Of a stretch of DNA of 64,000 nucleotides, positions 27,036 to 37,641 are shown in pieces. The stretch comes from Pseudomonas paraeruginosa PA7 (GTDB lineage: Bacteria; Pseudomonadota; Gammaproteobacteria; Pseudomonadales; Pseudomonadaceae): contig NC_009656.1 of the NCBI RefSeq assembly GCF_000017205.1, positions 4,840,001-4,904,000 on the forward strand, written 5' to 3'. The number at the start of each line of letters is the position of its first letter. Positions within the stretch are counted from its first letter, which is position 1. Below the pieces are notes generated by a model that saw only the letters and a program-made list of their open reading frames with translations, made no database searches and had not been told where the DNA came from. A program made the position numbers and the translations under genes.

Positions 27036-30000
27036 TCACTCGGCGTCGGCCAGCGACAGCAGCGACGCGTTGCCGCCCACCGCGGTGGTGTTCACCGAGG
27101 TGGTGCGCTCGCTGACGAAACGCAGCAGGTAGTTCGGCCCGCCGGCCTTGGGACCGGTGCCGGACAGCCCGTGGCCGCCGAACGGTTGCACGCCCACCAC
27201 CGCGCCGATCTGGTTGCGGTTGACGTAGAGGTTGCCGACCCGCGCCAGCTCTTCGATGCGGCGGGCGGTTTCCTCGTTGCGGCTGTGGACCCCCATGGTC
27301 AGGCCGAAACCGGTGGCGTTGATCGCCTGCACGACCTTTTCCAGGTCCTGAGCGGCGTAGCGCACCACGTGCAGCACCGGGCCGAAGTTCTCTTTCTTCA
27401 GCTCGTCGATGCCGCTGATCTCGAACGCGACGGGAGCGACGAAGTGACCGTTCAGGTTGCCCGGCACCGGGGTCTCGGCGATCAGCTTGCCGGCGGCCTT
27501 CAGCGCGGCGATGTGCTGCTCCAGGCCGGCCTTGGCCTCGGCGTCGATCACCGGGCCGACGTCGCTGACGCGCACATCGGTCGGACCGACCTTCAGCTCG
27601 GCCATGGCGCCCCTGAGCAACTCGATCACCCGCTCGGCGATGTCCTGCTGCACGTACATCACGCGCAGCGCGGAGCAACGCTGGCCGGCGCTGGTGAAGG
27701 CGGATTGTACCGCATCCTTGATCACCTGTTCCGGCAAAGCGGTGGAATCGACGATCATCGCGTTCTGCCCACCGGTCTCGGCGATCAGGGTGGCGATGGC
27801 GCCGGGCTTCTCGGCCAGTTGGCGGTTGATGATGCGGGCGGTGTCGGTGGAGCCGGTGAAGGCCACCCCGGCGACCCGCGCGTCACGGCAGAACACGCCG
27901 CCGAGGGTGGCGCCGTCGCCCGGCAGCAGGGCGATCACGTCCTTCGGCAGGCCGGCTTCGAACATCAGTTCGACGGTGCGCGCGGCGATCAGGCTGGTCT
28001 GCTCGGCCGGCTTGGCCAGCACGGTGTTGCCGGCGACCAGCGCGGCGCTGATCTGGCCGAGGAAGATCGCCAGCGGGAAGTTCCACGGGCTGACGCAGGC
28101 GAAGATGCCGCGGCCCTCGTAGAACAGCTCGTTGCGCTCGCCGGTCGGGCCGCGCAGTTCCTCGCGGACCAGGCGCTGGCGGGCCTGCTGGGCGTAGTAG
28201 CGGCAGAAGTCGACCGCCTCGCGGATCTCGTCGATACCGTCCTGCAGCGACTTGCCGGCTTCCAGGGTGCACAGCGCCATCAGCTCGCCGCGCTGGGCTT
28301 CCAGCAGGTCGGCGAGGCGTTCGAGGATGCCGGCGCGCTCGTCCACCGGGGTGGCGCTCCAGCGCGGCCAGGCCGCCTGCAACACGTCGAGGGCCTTGCC
28401 GGCCTGCTCGGCGGACGCGTACTGGACGCTGCCGACCAGCTTCTCCAGGTCGTACGGGCAACGCACTTCGTGGGCCGGGCCGGAGAGCTTCTCGCCGTTG
28501 ACGATCGGCGCGGCTTGCCACTGGCGGGTCAGGTGCGGCTTGTAGGCGAGCTCCAGCTCGTTCCACTGGTTCTGGATGTTCATGTTGATGCCCTGGGAGT
28601 TTTTCCGCCCGGCGCCGAAGATCGCCTGGGGCAGAGGGATACGGTCGTTGGCCAGCGTCTTGAACTGGCGCAGTTGGGTAACCGGGTGCTGGATCAGCGT
28701 CTCCACCGGCACGCGCGGGTCCACCAGCTTGTGCACGAAGGAAGAGTTGGCGCCGTTCTCCAGCAGGCGGCGGACCAGGTACGGCAGCAGGTCCTTGTGC
28801 GCGCCGACCGGGGCGTAGATGCGCACGTTGCGGCGGTACTTCTCGATCACCGTGTCGTACAGCGCGTCGCCCATGCCGTGCAGGCGCTGGAACTCGAAGT
28901 CGCGCTCCTCGCCGCCGGCGGCCCTGGCCTCGTCGGCCAGGGCGAGGATGGCGCTGACCGTGTGGGCGTTGTGGCTGGCGAACTGCGGGTAGATCACCCC
29001 GCGGGTGTGCTCGCTGAGCAGGTAGCGGGCGCAGGCCAGGTAGGAAGTGTCGGTGCCTTCCTTGCGGGTGTAGACGGGGTAGCCGTCGGCGCCCTGCACC
29101 TGGCACTGCTTGATCTCGCTGTCCCAGTAGGCGCCCTTCACCAGGCGCAGCGGGATGCGCGCGCCGAGTTCGCGGCCGAGCAGGGTCAGCCACACCAGCA
29201 CCGGCAGGCAACGCTTGGAGTAGGCCTGGATGACCAGGCCGAACTCGCCCCAGCCGGCGATGGCCGGGTCGCGCATCAGCTTCTCGTAGAGTTCGAGGGA
29301 CAGCTCCAGGCGATCGGCTTCCTCGGCGTCGATGGTGATGCCGACGTTCAGCCTGCGCGCGCGCACCGCCAGTTCCAGGACGTTGCCGAACAGCTCGCTG
29401 AGCACCCGCTCGCGCTGCGCCACTTCGTAGCGCGGGTGCAGCGCCGAGAGCTTGATCGAGATCGACGGCCGCGGCCCCGGACCGACCTGCGGCTCGGCGC
29501 CGACGGTGTCGATGGCCTGGCGGTAGTCGGCCATGTATTTCTCGGCGTCGGCCGCGGTCAGCGCGGCCTCGCCGAGCATGTCGAAGGAATAGGTGTAGCC
29601 CTGCTCGCGGCATGGACGGCCGTTCTTCAGCGCTTCGGAGATGGTCCGGCCAAGCACGAACTGCTTGCCCATCAGCTTCATCGCCTGGTTCATCGCGGCG
29701 CGGATCACCGGTTCGCCGGAGCGCTGCACCAGGCGGCTGATGACGCTCGGGGCGCGGCCGTCGGTGCGTTCGTCGATGTTCACCACCTTGCCGGTCATCA
29801 CCAGGCCCCAGGCGGCGAAATTGACCAGAACGTTGTCGCTCTGGCCGAGATGGCGCTGCCAGTCGGCGGCGGACAGCTTGTCGCGAATCAGCGCGTCGGC
29901 GGTCGCCGCGTCGGGCACGCGCAACAGCGCCTCGGCCAGACACATCAGCATCAGGCCTTCCTGGGTGTCCAGGCTGTATTGGCGCAGGAGTGCGTCGAGG

Positions 30001-30218
30001 GTATCGACGGCGTTGTCCCGGCTGCGCACGGTTTCGATCAGTGCGCGGGCGTTGCGGCGGATAGCCTCGATGCCGTCGGGACCGGGGTCGGCGAGTTGCA
30101 GCAGTTCGCCCAGGTAGGCTTCCTCGTCGACCGCGTAGTTGGCGCTGACGACGGGGAAGAATTCGGCTGCGGACCGGGTCTGGTCCTCGCCCTGCAAGAC
30201 GTGACTGGCTTTGAACAT
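27036..30218 (-). CDS. putA: Bifunctional proline dehydrogenase / P5C dehydrogenase PutA
   Basis: 1060 residues from ATG 30218, which has a strong GAGGAGGGCG site. It oxidises proline to glutamate in two channelled steps. The FAD-dependent proline dehydrogenase barrel occupies residues about 150-500 (SIKLSALHPRYE, LVIQAYSKRCLPVLVWL and RIPLRLVKGAYWDSEIKQCQ). The NAD-dependent aldehyde dehydrogenase domain starts near 560, with NFPLAIFLGQISAALVAGNT, the TLIAETGGQNAMIVDSTALP segment bearing the catalytic Glu, and GQRCSALRVMYVQQD with the nucleophilic Cys. There is no N-terminal ribbon-helix-helix DNA-binding domain as in E. coli PutA; regulation instead falls to the AraC protein PruR encoded nearby. 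Confidence 0.95.
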   Translation of the reverse strand: MFKASHVLQGEDQTRSAAEFFPVVSANYAVDEEAYLGELLQLADPGPDGIEAIRRNARALIETVRSRDNAVDTLDALLRQYSLDTQEGLMLMCLAEALLRVPDAATADALIRDKLSAADWQRHLGQSDNVLVNFAAWGLVMTGKVVNIDERTDGRAPSVISRLVQRSGEPVIRAAMNQAMKLMGKQFVLGRTISEALKNGRPCREQGYTYSFDMLGEAALTAADAEKYMADYRQAIDTVGAEPQVGPGPRPSISIKLSALHPRYEVAQRERVLSELFGNVLELAVRARRLNVGITIDAEEADRLELSLELYEKLMRDPAIAGWGEFGLVIQAYSKRCLPVLVWLTLLGRELGARIPLRLVKGAYWDSEIKQCQVQGADGYPVYTRKEGTDTSYLACARYLLSEHTRGVIYPQFASHNAHTVSAILALADEARAAGGEERDFEFQRLHGMGDALYDTVIEKYRRNVRIYAPVGAHKDLLPYLVRRLLENGANSSFVHKLVDPRVPVETLIQHPVTQLRQFKTLANDRIPLPQAIFGAGRKNSQGINMNIQNQWNELELAYKPHLTRQWQAAPIVNGEKLSGPAHEVRCPYDLEKLVGSVQYASAEQAGKALDVLQAAWPRWSATPVDERAGILERLADLLEAQRGELMALCTLEAGKSLQDGIDEIREAVDFCRYYAQQARQRLVREELRGPTGERNELFYEGRGIFACVSPWNFPLAIFLGQISAALVAGNTVLAKPAEQTSLIAARTVELMFEAGLPKDVIALLPGDGATLGGVFCRDARVAGVAFTGSTDTARIINRQLAEKPGAIATLIAETGGQNAMIVDSTALPEQVIKDAVQSAFTSAGQRCSALRVMYVQQDIAERVIELLRGAMAELKVGPTDVRVSDVGPVIDAEAKAGLEQHIAALKAAGKLIAETPVPGNLNGHFVAPVAFEISGIDELKKENFGPVLHVVRYAAQDLEKVVQAINATGFGLTMGVHSRNEETARRIEELARVGNLYVNRNQIGAVVGVQPFGGHGLSGTGPKAGGPNYLLRFVSERTTSVNTTAVGGNASLLSLADAE

Positions 30219-30435
30219 CACGCCCTCCTCTTGTGGAGCCATTGTTATTGAAAGAAGTCCGGCCAGGCGTCCATTGCCCGGGGCACCGCCGCCGACGGGT
30301 GGTGCCGGCGGCGCGGCACGTCCTGTGGCGCGGGAATACGGATCAGTATGGGTCAGGCCCATTCCGCCGGCGCGAGGCATCAGCGGATAGCGGAATGTAG
30401 TGGCTGCGAGAGGGGCGATTCTTGCGAAAGGCTCT

Positions 30436-30456
30436 GGAGTTTTTGCGGAAAACTCC
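30436..30456. promoter_or_regulatory. Inverted repeat GGAGTTTT-TGCGG-AAAACTCC
   Basis: Perfect 8-base arms in the putA / TonB receptor intergenic region, about 218 bases upstream of putA. It may be a regulator site (for instance for PruR or another proline-control protein); this is a positional inference. Confidence 0.4.
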
Positions 30457-30565
30457 TGGCCGCGGAACTTTCCCGTTCCTCTTCGCCGGCAGGCATGCGG
30501 ACATTGCCGCTGCTCGTCGGCACGACGCCATGCAGAGTGGCTACGCGGGTCTACCGACACAAAAA

Positions 30566-30582
30566 GAAATAATATAACATCC
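30566..30582 (+). promoter_or_regulatory. Candidate Zur box upstream of the TonB receptor
   Basis: GAAATAATATAACATCC is an AT island in GC-rich DNA and resembles the Zur operator, whose usual form is close to GTTATA-ATATAAC. It lies about 100 bases upstream of the receptor start. My recollection is that the P. aeruginosa orthologue is a zinc/Zur-regulated receptor. Confidence 0.55.
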
Positions 30583-30681
30583 CAACAAATACGCCGATCC
30601 AACCCCGTCGCCCTTCCTCCGGGAAGGGCCTGGGTTCGCTTTGGCCTGAAAAAAGTCCGTCCCATGACCATGGAGCCCGCA

Positions 30682-32745
30682 ATGTCCTCTTCCGGCCTTT
30701 TCCCTTCCCGTCCGCTCTGGCCTCTCACGCCACTGGCGCTGGCCTGCCTGATCGTTTCGGGGGAAACGCTCGGCGCCGACGGCCGCCCCAGCGAATTGCC
30801 CTCCCAGGTGATCACCGCCAACCCGCTGGGCAACCAATCTCCCGCCACACCCAGCAGCGTGCTCGAAGGCGACGAGCTGACCCTGCGACAGAAAGGCAGC
30901 CTCGGCGAAACCCTCAACGGCCTGCCCGGGGTGTCCTCCACCTACTTCGGACCGGGCGCCAGCCGACCGGTGATCCGCGGCATGGACGGCGACCGCATCC
31001 GCCTGCTGCGCAACGGCGTCGGCGCGCTCGACGCCTCGTCGCTGTCCTACGACCACGCGGTGCCGGAAGACCCCAACAGCGTCGAGCGCCTGGAAGTGGT
31101 ACGCGGCCCGGCCGCCCTGCTCTACGGCGGCAATGCCATCGGCGGGGTGGTGAACAGCTTCGACAACCGCATCCCCAGCGAACCCGTCGACGGCATCCAC
31201 GGCAGCGGCGAACTGCGCTACGGCGGCGCCGACACCACCCGTAGCCGTTCCGGCGCACTGGAGGCCGGCGACGGCAACTTCGCCCTGCACGTGGACGCCG
31301 CCAGCCGCGAGTTCAACGACGTCAGGATTCCCGGCTACGCCCATTCCAGCCGCCAGCGGCAGATCGACGGCGACACCGGCAAGCATCGGGTGCAGAACAG
31401 CGATGGCCGCCAGGACGGCGGCGCCGTCGGAGGCTCCTACCATTGGGAGCACGGTTACGCCGGCCTTTCCTATAGTGGCTACGACAGCAACTATGGCTCG
31501 CCGGCCGAGGACGACGTGCGCCTGAAGATGCAGCAGGACCGCTACGCCTTCGCCTCGGAGATCCGCGACCTCGAAGGCCCGTTCACCTCGCTGAAGCTGG
31601 ACGCCGCCTATACCAAGTACGAACACAAGGAAATCGAAGACGGCGAGACCGGCACCACCTTCAAGAACGAAGGCTACGAAGGCCGCATCGAGGCCCGCCA
31701 CCGCCCGCTCGGCCCGCTGAACGGGGTGGTCGGCGCGCAGTTCGCCAACAGCCGCTTCTCCGCCCTCGGCGAGGAAGCCTTCGTGCCGCACACGGAAACC
31801 GACAGCGCCGCGTTGTTCGCCCTGGAGGAATGGAAGCTCAGCGACCGCCTCGACCTCAGCTTCGGCGCGCGCCTGGAGCACACCCGCGTGGACCCCGACG
31901 CCAAGGGCAACGAGCGCTTCGCCGAGAACGACGGTTCGCAGAGCTTCACCACCGGCAGCCTGTCCAGCGGCGCGGTGTACAAGCTGACGCCGATCTGGTC
32001 GCTGGCCGCCACCCTCAGCTACACCGAGCGCGCACCGACCTTCTACGAGCTGTACGCCAACGGCCCGCACGCCGCCACCGGCACCTACGAGGTGGGCGAT
32101 GCCGACGCGGACAAGGAAAAGGCGGTCTCCACCGACCTCGCCCTGCGCTTCGACAACGGCGTGCACAAGGGCAGCGTCGGCGTGTTCTACAGCCGCTTCT
32201 CCAACTACATCGGCCTGCTCGCCAGCGGCCGCCAGCGCAACGAGGAAGGCGAAGTGGTCGCCGCCGGCGACGACGAGGCGCTGCCGGAATACCTCTACAG
32301 CGGCGTTCGCGCGGACTTCTACGGCGTCGAGGCGCAGGACCGCATCCATCTGCTGGAAAGCCCGTACGGCAACTTCGACCTGGAACTCTCCGGCGACTAT
32401 ACCCGCGCCAAGAACAAGGACACCGGCGAACCGCTGCCACGCATCGCCCCGCTGCGCCTGAACAGCGCGCTGATCTGGGAATTGCAGCAGTGGCAGGCGC
32501 GGGTAGACGTCGAGCACGCCGCCTCGCAGCATCGGGTGCCGGAGGAAGAACTCTCCACCGACGGCTACACCACCCTCGGCGCCAGCCTCGGCTACAACTT
32601 CGATCTCGGCGAGAGCCGCTGGCTGGCCTTCGTCAAGGGCACCAACCTGACCAACCAGACCGTGCGCTACGCCAGCTCGATCCTGCGCGACCGGGTGCCG
32701 GCGGCGGGACGCGGCGTCGAGGCGGGGGTGAAGGTGGCGTTCTGA
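30682..32745 (+). CDS. TonB-dependent outer-membrane receptor (ZnuD-like, probable zinc uptake)
   Basis: 687 residues. ATG 30682 is preferred over ATGs 12 and 18 bases upstream because GGAG stands seven bases before it. A signal peptide (PLTPLALACLIVSGETLGA) is followed by a plug domain with the receptor signature LNGLPGVSSTYFGPGASRPV and RPVIRGMDGDRIRLLRNGVG. The barrel follows from about residue 150 and ends with the expected C-terminal aromatic strand ...GVEAGVKVAF. The N-terminal part matches the ZnuD branch (MDGDRIRLL..., LERLEVVRGPAALLYGGNA-type plug sequence). Together with the Zur-like operator this points to zinc uptake, though the His-rich extracellular loop of neisserial ZnuD is not obvious. 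Confidence 0.85.
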   Translation: MSSSGLFPSRPLWPLTPLALACLIVSGETLGADGRPSELPSQVITANPLGNQSPATPSSVLEGDELTLRQKGSLGETLNGLPGVSSTYFGPGASRPVIRGMDGDRIRLLRNGVGALDASSLSYDHAVPEDPNSVERLEVVRGPAALLYGGNAIGGVVNSFDNRIPSEPVDGIHGSGELRYGGADTTRSRSGALEAGDGNFALHVDAASREFNDVRIPGYAHSSRQRQIDGDTGKHRVQNSDGRQDGGAVGGSYHWEHGYAGLSYSGYDSNYGSPAEDDVRLKMQQDRYAFASEIRDLEGPFTSLKLDAAYTKYEHKEIEDGETGTTFKNEGYEGRIEARHRPLGPLNGVVGAQFANSRFSALGEEAFVPHTETDSAALFALEEWKLSDRLDLSFGARLEHTRVDPDAKGNERFAENDGSQSFTTGSLSSGAVYKLTPIWSLAATLSYTERAPTFYELYANGPHAATGTYEVGDADADKEKAVSTDLALRFDNGVHKGSVGVFYSRFSNYIGLLASGRQRNEEGEVVAAGDDEALPEYLYSGVRADFYGVEAQDRIHLLESPYGNFDLELSGDYTRAKNKDTGEPLPRIAPLRLNSALIWELQQWQARVDVEHAASQHRVPEEELSTDGYTTLGASLGYNFDLGESRWLAFVKGTNLTNQTVRYASSILRDRVPAAGRGVEAGVKVAF

Positions 32746-32772
32746 GCCAGGCCGTGCGGGACCAATCCGCTC

Positions 32773-32847
32773 GGCGGATGACGTCCGCGCCGTCATCCGC
32801 CCTACGCCACTCCCGGCAGGGCGGATAGCCGCTGCGCTTAATCCGCC
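32773..32847. repeat. Dispersed small hairpin repeats, two tandem copies (copies 3 and 4)
   Basis: First unit: GGCGGATGACG-TCCGCGC-CGTCATCCGCC, a perfect 11-bp stem (32773-32801). Second unit: GGCGGAT...ATCCGCC (32820-32847). They sit between the convergent TonB receptor and pruR and may serve as terminators or processing sites for both transcripts. Confidence 0.6.
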
Positions 32848-32872
32848 GAAGGTGGCGAAGGGCGGACGGCGC

Positions 32873-33625
32873 TCAGCCCTTGCGCAACGACTTCGGCGTC
32901 AGCCCCAGGTAGCGGCGCATCGCCGTGGTCAGCGCGCTCTGGCTGGAGAAGCCGCACTCCTCGGCGATCCGCACCAGCGGCAGGCGGCTTTCCCGCAGCA
33001 GCCGCGCGGCGCAGTCCAGGCGGACCTTGAGCAGGTACTGGTGCGGGGTCAGGCCGACGCTGTCCTTGAACTGCGCGTGGAAATGGCTCGGGCTGAGACA
33101 GGCGACCTGGGCCAGTTCAGCGACCGTGATGCGCCGCGCCAGGTTCTGCACGATGTGCGCATCCAGGCGCTCCAGGTCCAGCGGACCGCTGGCCGGCAGC
33201 GGTTGCTGCTCGCCGAACAGGCGCAGGTGCAGGGCACGGATCAGCACGCCGCCGAGGGCGCGGGTCAGCAGCGGGTCGCTGCCGTAGCGCGCCAGTTCTG
33301 CCCCGGCGTAGCTGAGCAGGTTCTGGAAGTCGGCATCCAGGGTCGGGTAGCGCGGCGCCTCGAACAGGCGGGCGAGCAGGTCGGGGTCATCCGGGGTCGG
33401 GTTGTCCTCGCCCAGGTCGATGATCAGCATGCGGTTGTCGCCCACCCCGGCGAATACGTGGCCCGCCTCGCCCGGCACCAGGCAGGCGCGCATCCGGCAG
33501 ACTTCCCCGCCACAGCCGTTGACCTCGAATTCGGCGCGCCCGGCCAGGGACATCACCAGTTGATGATGTTCGTGGGCGTGGGTATGCGACTGGTCGGGCA
33601 GGCGGATGAGGCGGGTGTCGAACAT
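32873..33625 (-). CDS. pruR: AraC-family regulator PruR (proline catabolism)
   Basis: 250 residues from ATG 33625; the longer frame lacks a ribosome site. The N-terminal cupin sensor has HTHAHEHHQLVMSLAGRAEF with clustered His residues, and the C-terminal pair of helix-turn-helix motifs reads ITVAELAQVACLSPSHFHAQ and IAEECGFSSQSALTTAMRRY. Its place in the put region matches PruR, known in P. aeruginosa as the proline-responsive activator of putA and putP. It lies beyond the TonB receptor gene, so the proline genes are not contiguous. Confidence 0.82.
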   Translation of the reverse strand: MFDTRLIRLPDQSHTHAHEHHQLVMSLAGRAEFEVNGCGGEVCRMRACLVPGEAGHVFAGVGDNRMLIIDLGEDNPTPDDPDLLARLFEAPRYPTLDADFQNLLSYAGAELARYGSDPLLTRALGGVLIRALHLRLFGEQQPLPASGPLDLERLDAHIVQNLARRITVAELAQVACLSPSHFHAQFKDSVGLTPHQYLLKVRLDCAARLLRESRLPLVRIAEECGFSSQSALTTAMRRYLGLTPKSLRKG

Positions 33626-33757
33626 GAACGGCAACTGCTCAATTTTTGCGCACTTTACTCGACTTGCCCGGCGCTGCCCAGCATCTCGCCGCAACTGGCA
33701 CCGGCGTACCGCGGACTCCGTGGAAACCTCCGGCAACATCCCCTGCGCGGGCAGGGA

Positions 33758-33784
33758 TTGAAACCCTCCCCCGGGGCCCCATCT
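33758..33784 (+). promoter_or_regulatory. RpoH (sigma-32)-type heat-shock promoter of asrA
   Basis: TTGAAA (33758-33763), a 13-base spacer and CCCCATCT (33777-33784) match the sigma-32 consensus (CTTGAAA / CCCCATNT) very well. It ends 33 bases before the asrA start codon. Confidence 0.8.
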
Positions 33785-33816
33785 AGACTCTCATGTTTCA
33801 GTCAGTCAGGTGCCTC

Positions 33817-36216
<2,400 letters not shown>

Positions 36217-36325
36217 TCCGCGAGCGCCCGGCAGGTATCCCGGCCGGGCGCCACGTCAACCTTGGCACTGGGACGCCGCCAGGGTTTATGCTGGCGTCCT
36301 TTCCATTCGAGCCGAGGAACGCTGC

Positions 36326-36727
36326 ATGTCCTTTTCCCCCTCCCGTCTGCTGCTGCCATTGTCCATCGCGGTCCTGGCCGGTTGCGCCGGACAACAGAAG
36401 CCGGTGGTCAGCCTGGACGACGCCGACGACTGCTCGCCGCTGAAGCTGACGCAAGGCCAGGAACTGGTGCTGACCCTGCCGAGCAATCCCACCACCGGCT
36501 TCCGCTGGGAACTGCGCAACCCCGCTGCCGGCGTGCTCAGGCGCCTCGGGCCGGAGGTCTACAGCAACCCGGACGACAACGGACTGGTCGGCAGCGGAGG
36601 CGAATCGACCTGGCGCTTCCGCGCCGCCGCCAGCGGCGACGATCGCCTGGAACTGGTCTACCGGCGGCCCTGGGAAAAGGACGCGGAACCGGCGGAAAGC
36701 TTCTCCTGCGCGATCCAGGTGCGCTGA
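36326..36727 (+). CDS. icp: Chagasin-type inhibitor of cysteine peptidases, lipoprotein (Icp)
   Basis: 133 residues. MSFSPSRLLLPLSIAVLAGC is a lipoprotein signal with lipobox LAGC and Cys20 as the lipidated residue. The mature chagasin fold (MEROPS I42) shows all three inhibitory loops: NPTTGFRW near residue 58, the Gly-rich loop GSGGESTW near 90, and RPWEK near 112. It should inhibit papain-like cysteine peptidases in the periplasm or at the cell surface. No cysteine peptidase gene is nearby. It reads in the same direction as asrA, 109 bases downstream, but a functional tie is not shown. Confidence 0.9.
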   Translation: MSFSPSRLLLPLSIAVLAGCAGQQKPVVSLDDADDCSPLKLTQGQELVLTLPSNPTTGFRWELRNPAAGVLRRLGPEVYSNPDDNGLVGSGGESTWRFRAAASGDDRLELVYRRPWEKDAEPAESFSCAIQVR

Positions 36728-36823
36728 ACGCGCGCCACGACGGACACATTCTGTAGGAAGCGCGCCGCCCCACCGCACCCTGACCTGGCCTATCCTGGCA
36801 GTCCCTGCAATCACGAGTCCTCC

Positions 36824-37576
36824 ATGCTCCGCGCCGCCCTCGTCCTGCTCGCCCTGTCCTGCGCCAGCCTGCCATCGGCACTTGCCGAACCACTGCGTTT
36901 CGCCGGCGAAGACGGCTGCCCCTACCTGTGCCCGCACACGCCGCAGGAACCCGGCTACCTCGCCGAGGCGCTCGGTCTGGTACTGCCGGAACCGCCACGC
37001 TTCGACAGCCTGCCCTGGCCGCGCGCCGTGCAGATGGTCCGCGACGGGCATCGCGATGGCCTGGTCGGCGCCTACGGACTCGCCGGACTGCGGGTCGGCA
37101 GCGAACCCATCGGCTGGGTCGAGCTGGCCTTCTATACCCGCCGCGACAGCGACTGGCGCTACCACGGCGACGCTTCCCTGCTCGGTCAGCGCCTGGGCCT
37201 AGCCCAGGGCTACGCGAACAGCCCGCGCTTCATCGCCTGGCGTAACCAGGCCGGCGACGACGACCTGCACCTGCAGGTGCTCGGCGGCGAACGCGTGCTG
37301 CCGCGCAACCTGCAGAAACTGCTGCTCGGGCGCATCGACGTGCTGCTCGAGGACCGGCACATCATCGAACACTACCTGTATCTTCACCCGCAGCTCGCCG
37401 GGCGGATCCGCCGCGCCGGCGAGCTGCCCGGTCGGCAGCCGCTGCATGTGGGACTCAGTCCGCACCTGCCGGCGGTCGACGAGCGTCTCGCGGAACTCGA
37501 CGAGGGCCTGCGCCAGCTGCGCCGCGATGGCACGCTGAAGACCCTCGGCGAACGCTATAGGCTTTCTTTCGACTGA
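36824..37576 (+). CDS. Periplasmic solute-binding protein (SBP_bac_3-like)
   Basis: 250 residues with a signal peptide (MLRAALVLLALSCASLPSAL, then AEP). The mature protein has the amino-acid-type binding-protein pattern: LRFAGEDGCPYLCP, PWPRAVQMVRDGHRDGLVGA and, near the end, LDEGLRQLRRDGTLKTLGER, the closing helix of family 3. No ABC permease or ATPase adjoins it. Such orphan proteins occur in many pseudomonads and may act as sensors or chaperone-like factors. Two Cys near residues 32 and 36 could form a disulfide. Confidence 0.8.
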   Translation: MLRAALVLLALSCASLPSALAEPLRFAGEDGCPYLCPHTPQEPGYLAEALGLVLPEPPRFDSLPWPRAVQMVRDGHRDGLVGAYGLAGLRVGSEPIGWVELAFYTRRDSDWRYHGDASLLGQRLGLAQGYANSPRFIAWRNQAGDDDLHLQVLGGERVLPRNLQKLLLGRIDVLLEDRHIIEHYLYLHPQLAGRIRRAGELPGRQPLHVGLSPHLPAVDERLAELDEGLRQLRRDGTLKTLGERYRLSFD

Positions 37577-37641
37577 GTTTTCGGCGACGCCGGAAACCGC
37601 CGCCAGGCCAGCAACCACGCCGCTTCCAGTCCATTGAATAA
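37577..37641. other. Spacer before the frameshifted remnant
   Basis: No gene, repeat or terminator stands out. A stop in frame 1 at 37639-37641 marks the upstream limit of the remnant's open frame. Confidence 0.4.

Larger units (their letters stand above)
30219..30681. other. 463-bp divergent region between putA and the TonB receptor
   Basis: It holds promoters for two diverging genes. Visible signals are an 8-bp-arm inverted repeat at 30436-30456 and an AT-rich Zur-like site at 30566-30582. The middle part (30280-30400) is GC-rich with no convincing ORF. Confidence 0.55.

Noticed and set aside
26829..30251. 1140-codon open frame antisense to putA
   Set aside because: High-GC DNA with strong third-position bias leaves long open antisense frames. 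The product is Ala/Gly/His/Gln-rich with no domain, and putA on the other strand is unambiguous.
30561..30568. AAAAAGAA before the TonB receptor as an Hfq/Crc site
   Set aside because: It fits AANAANAA but lies about 115 bases from the start codon and within the Zur-like AT island, so it is probably incidental.
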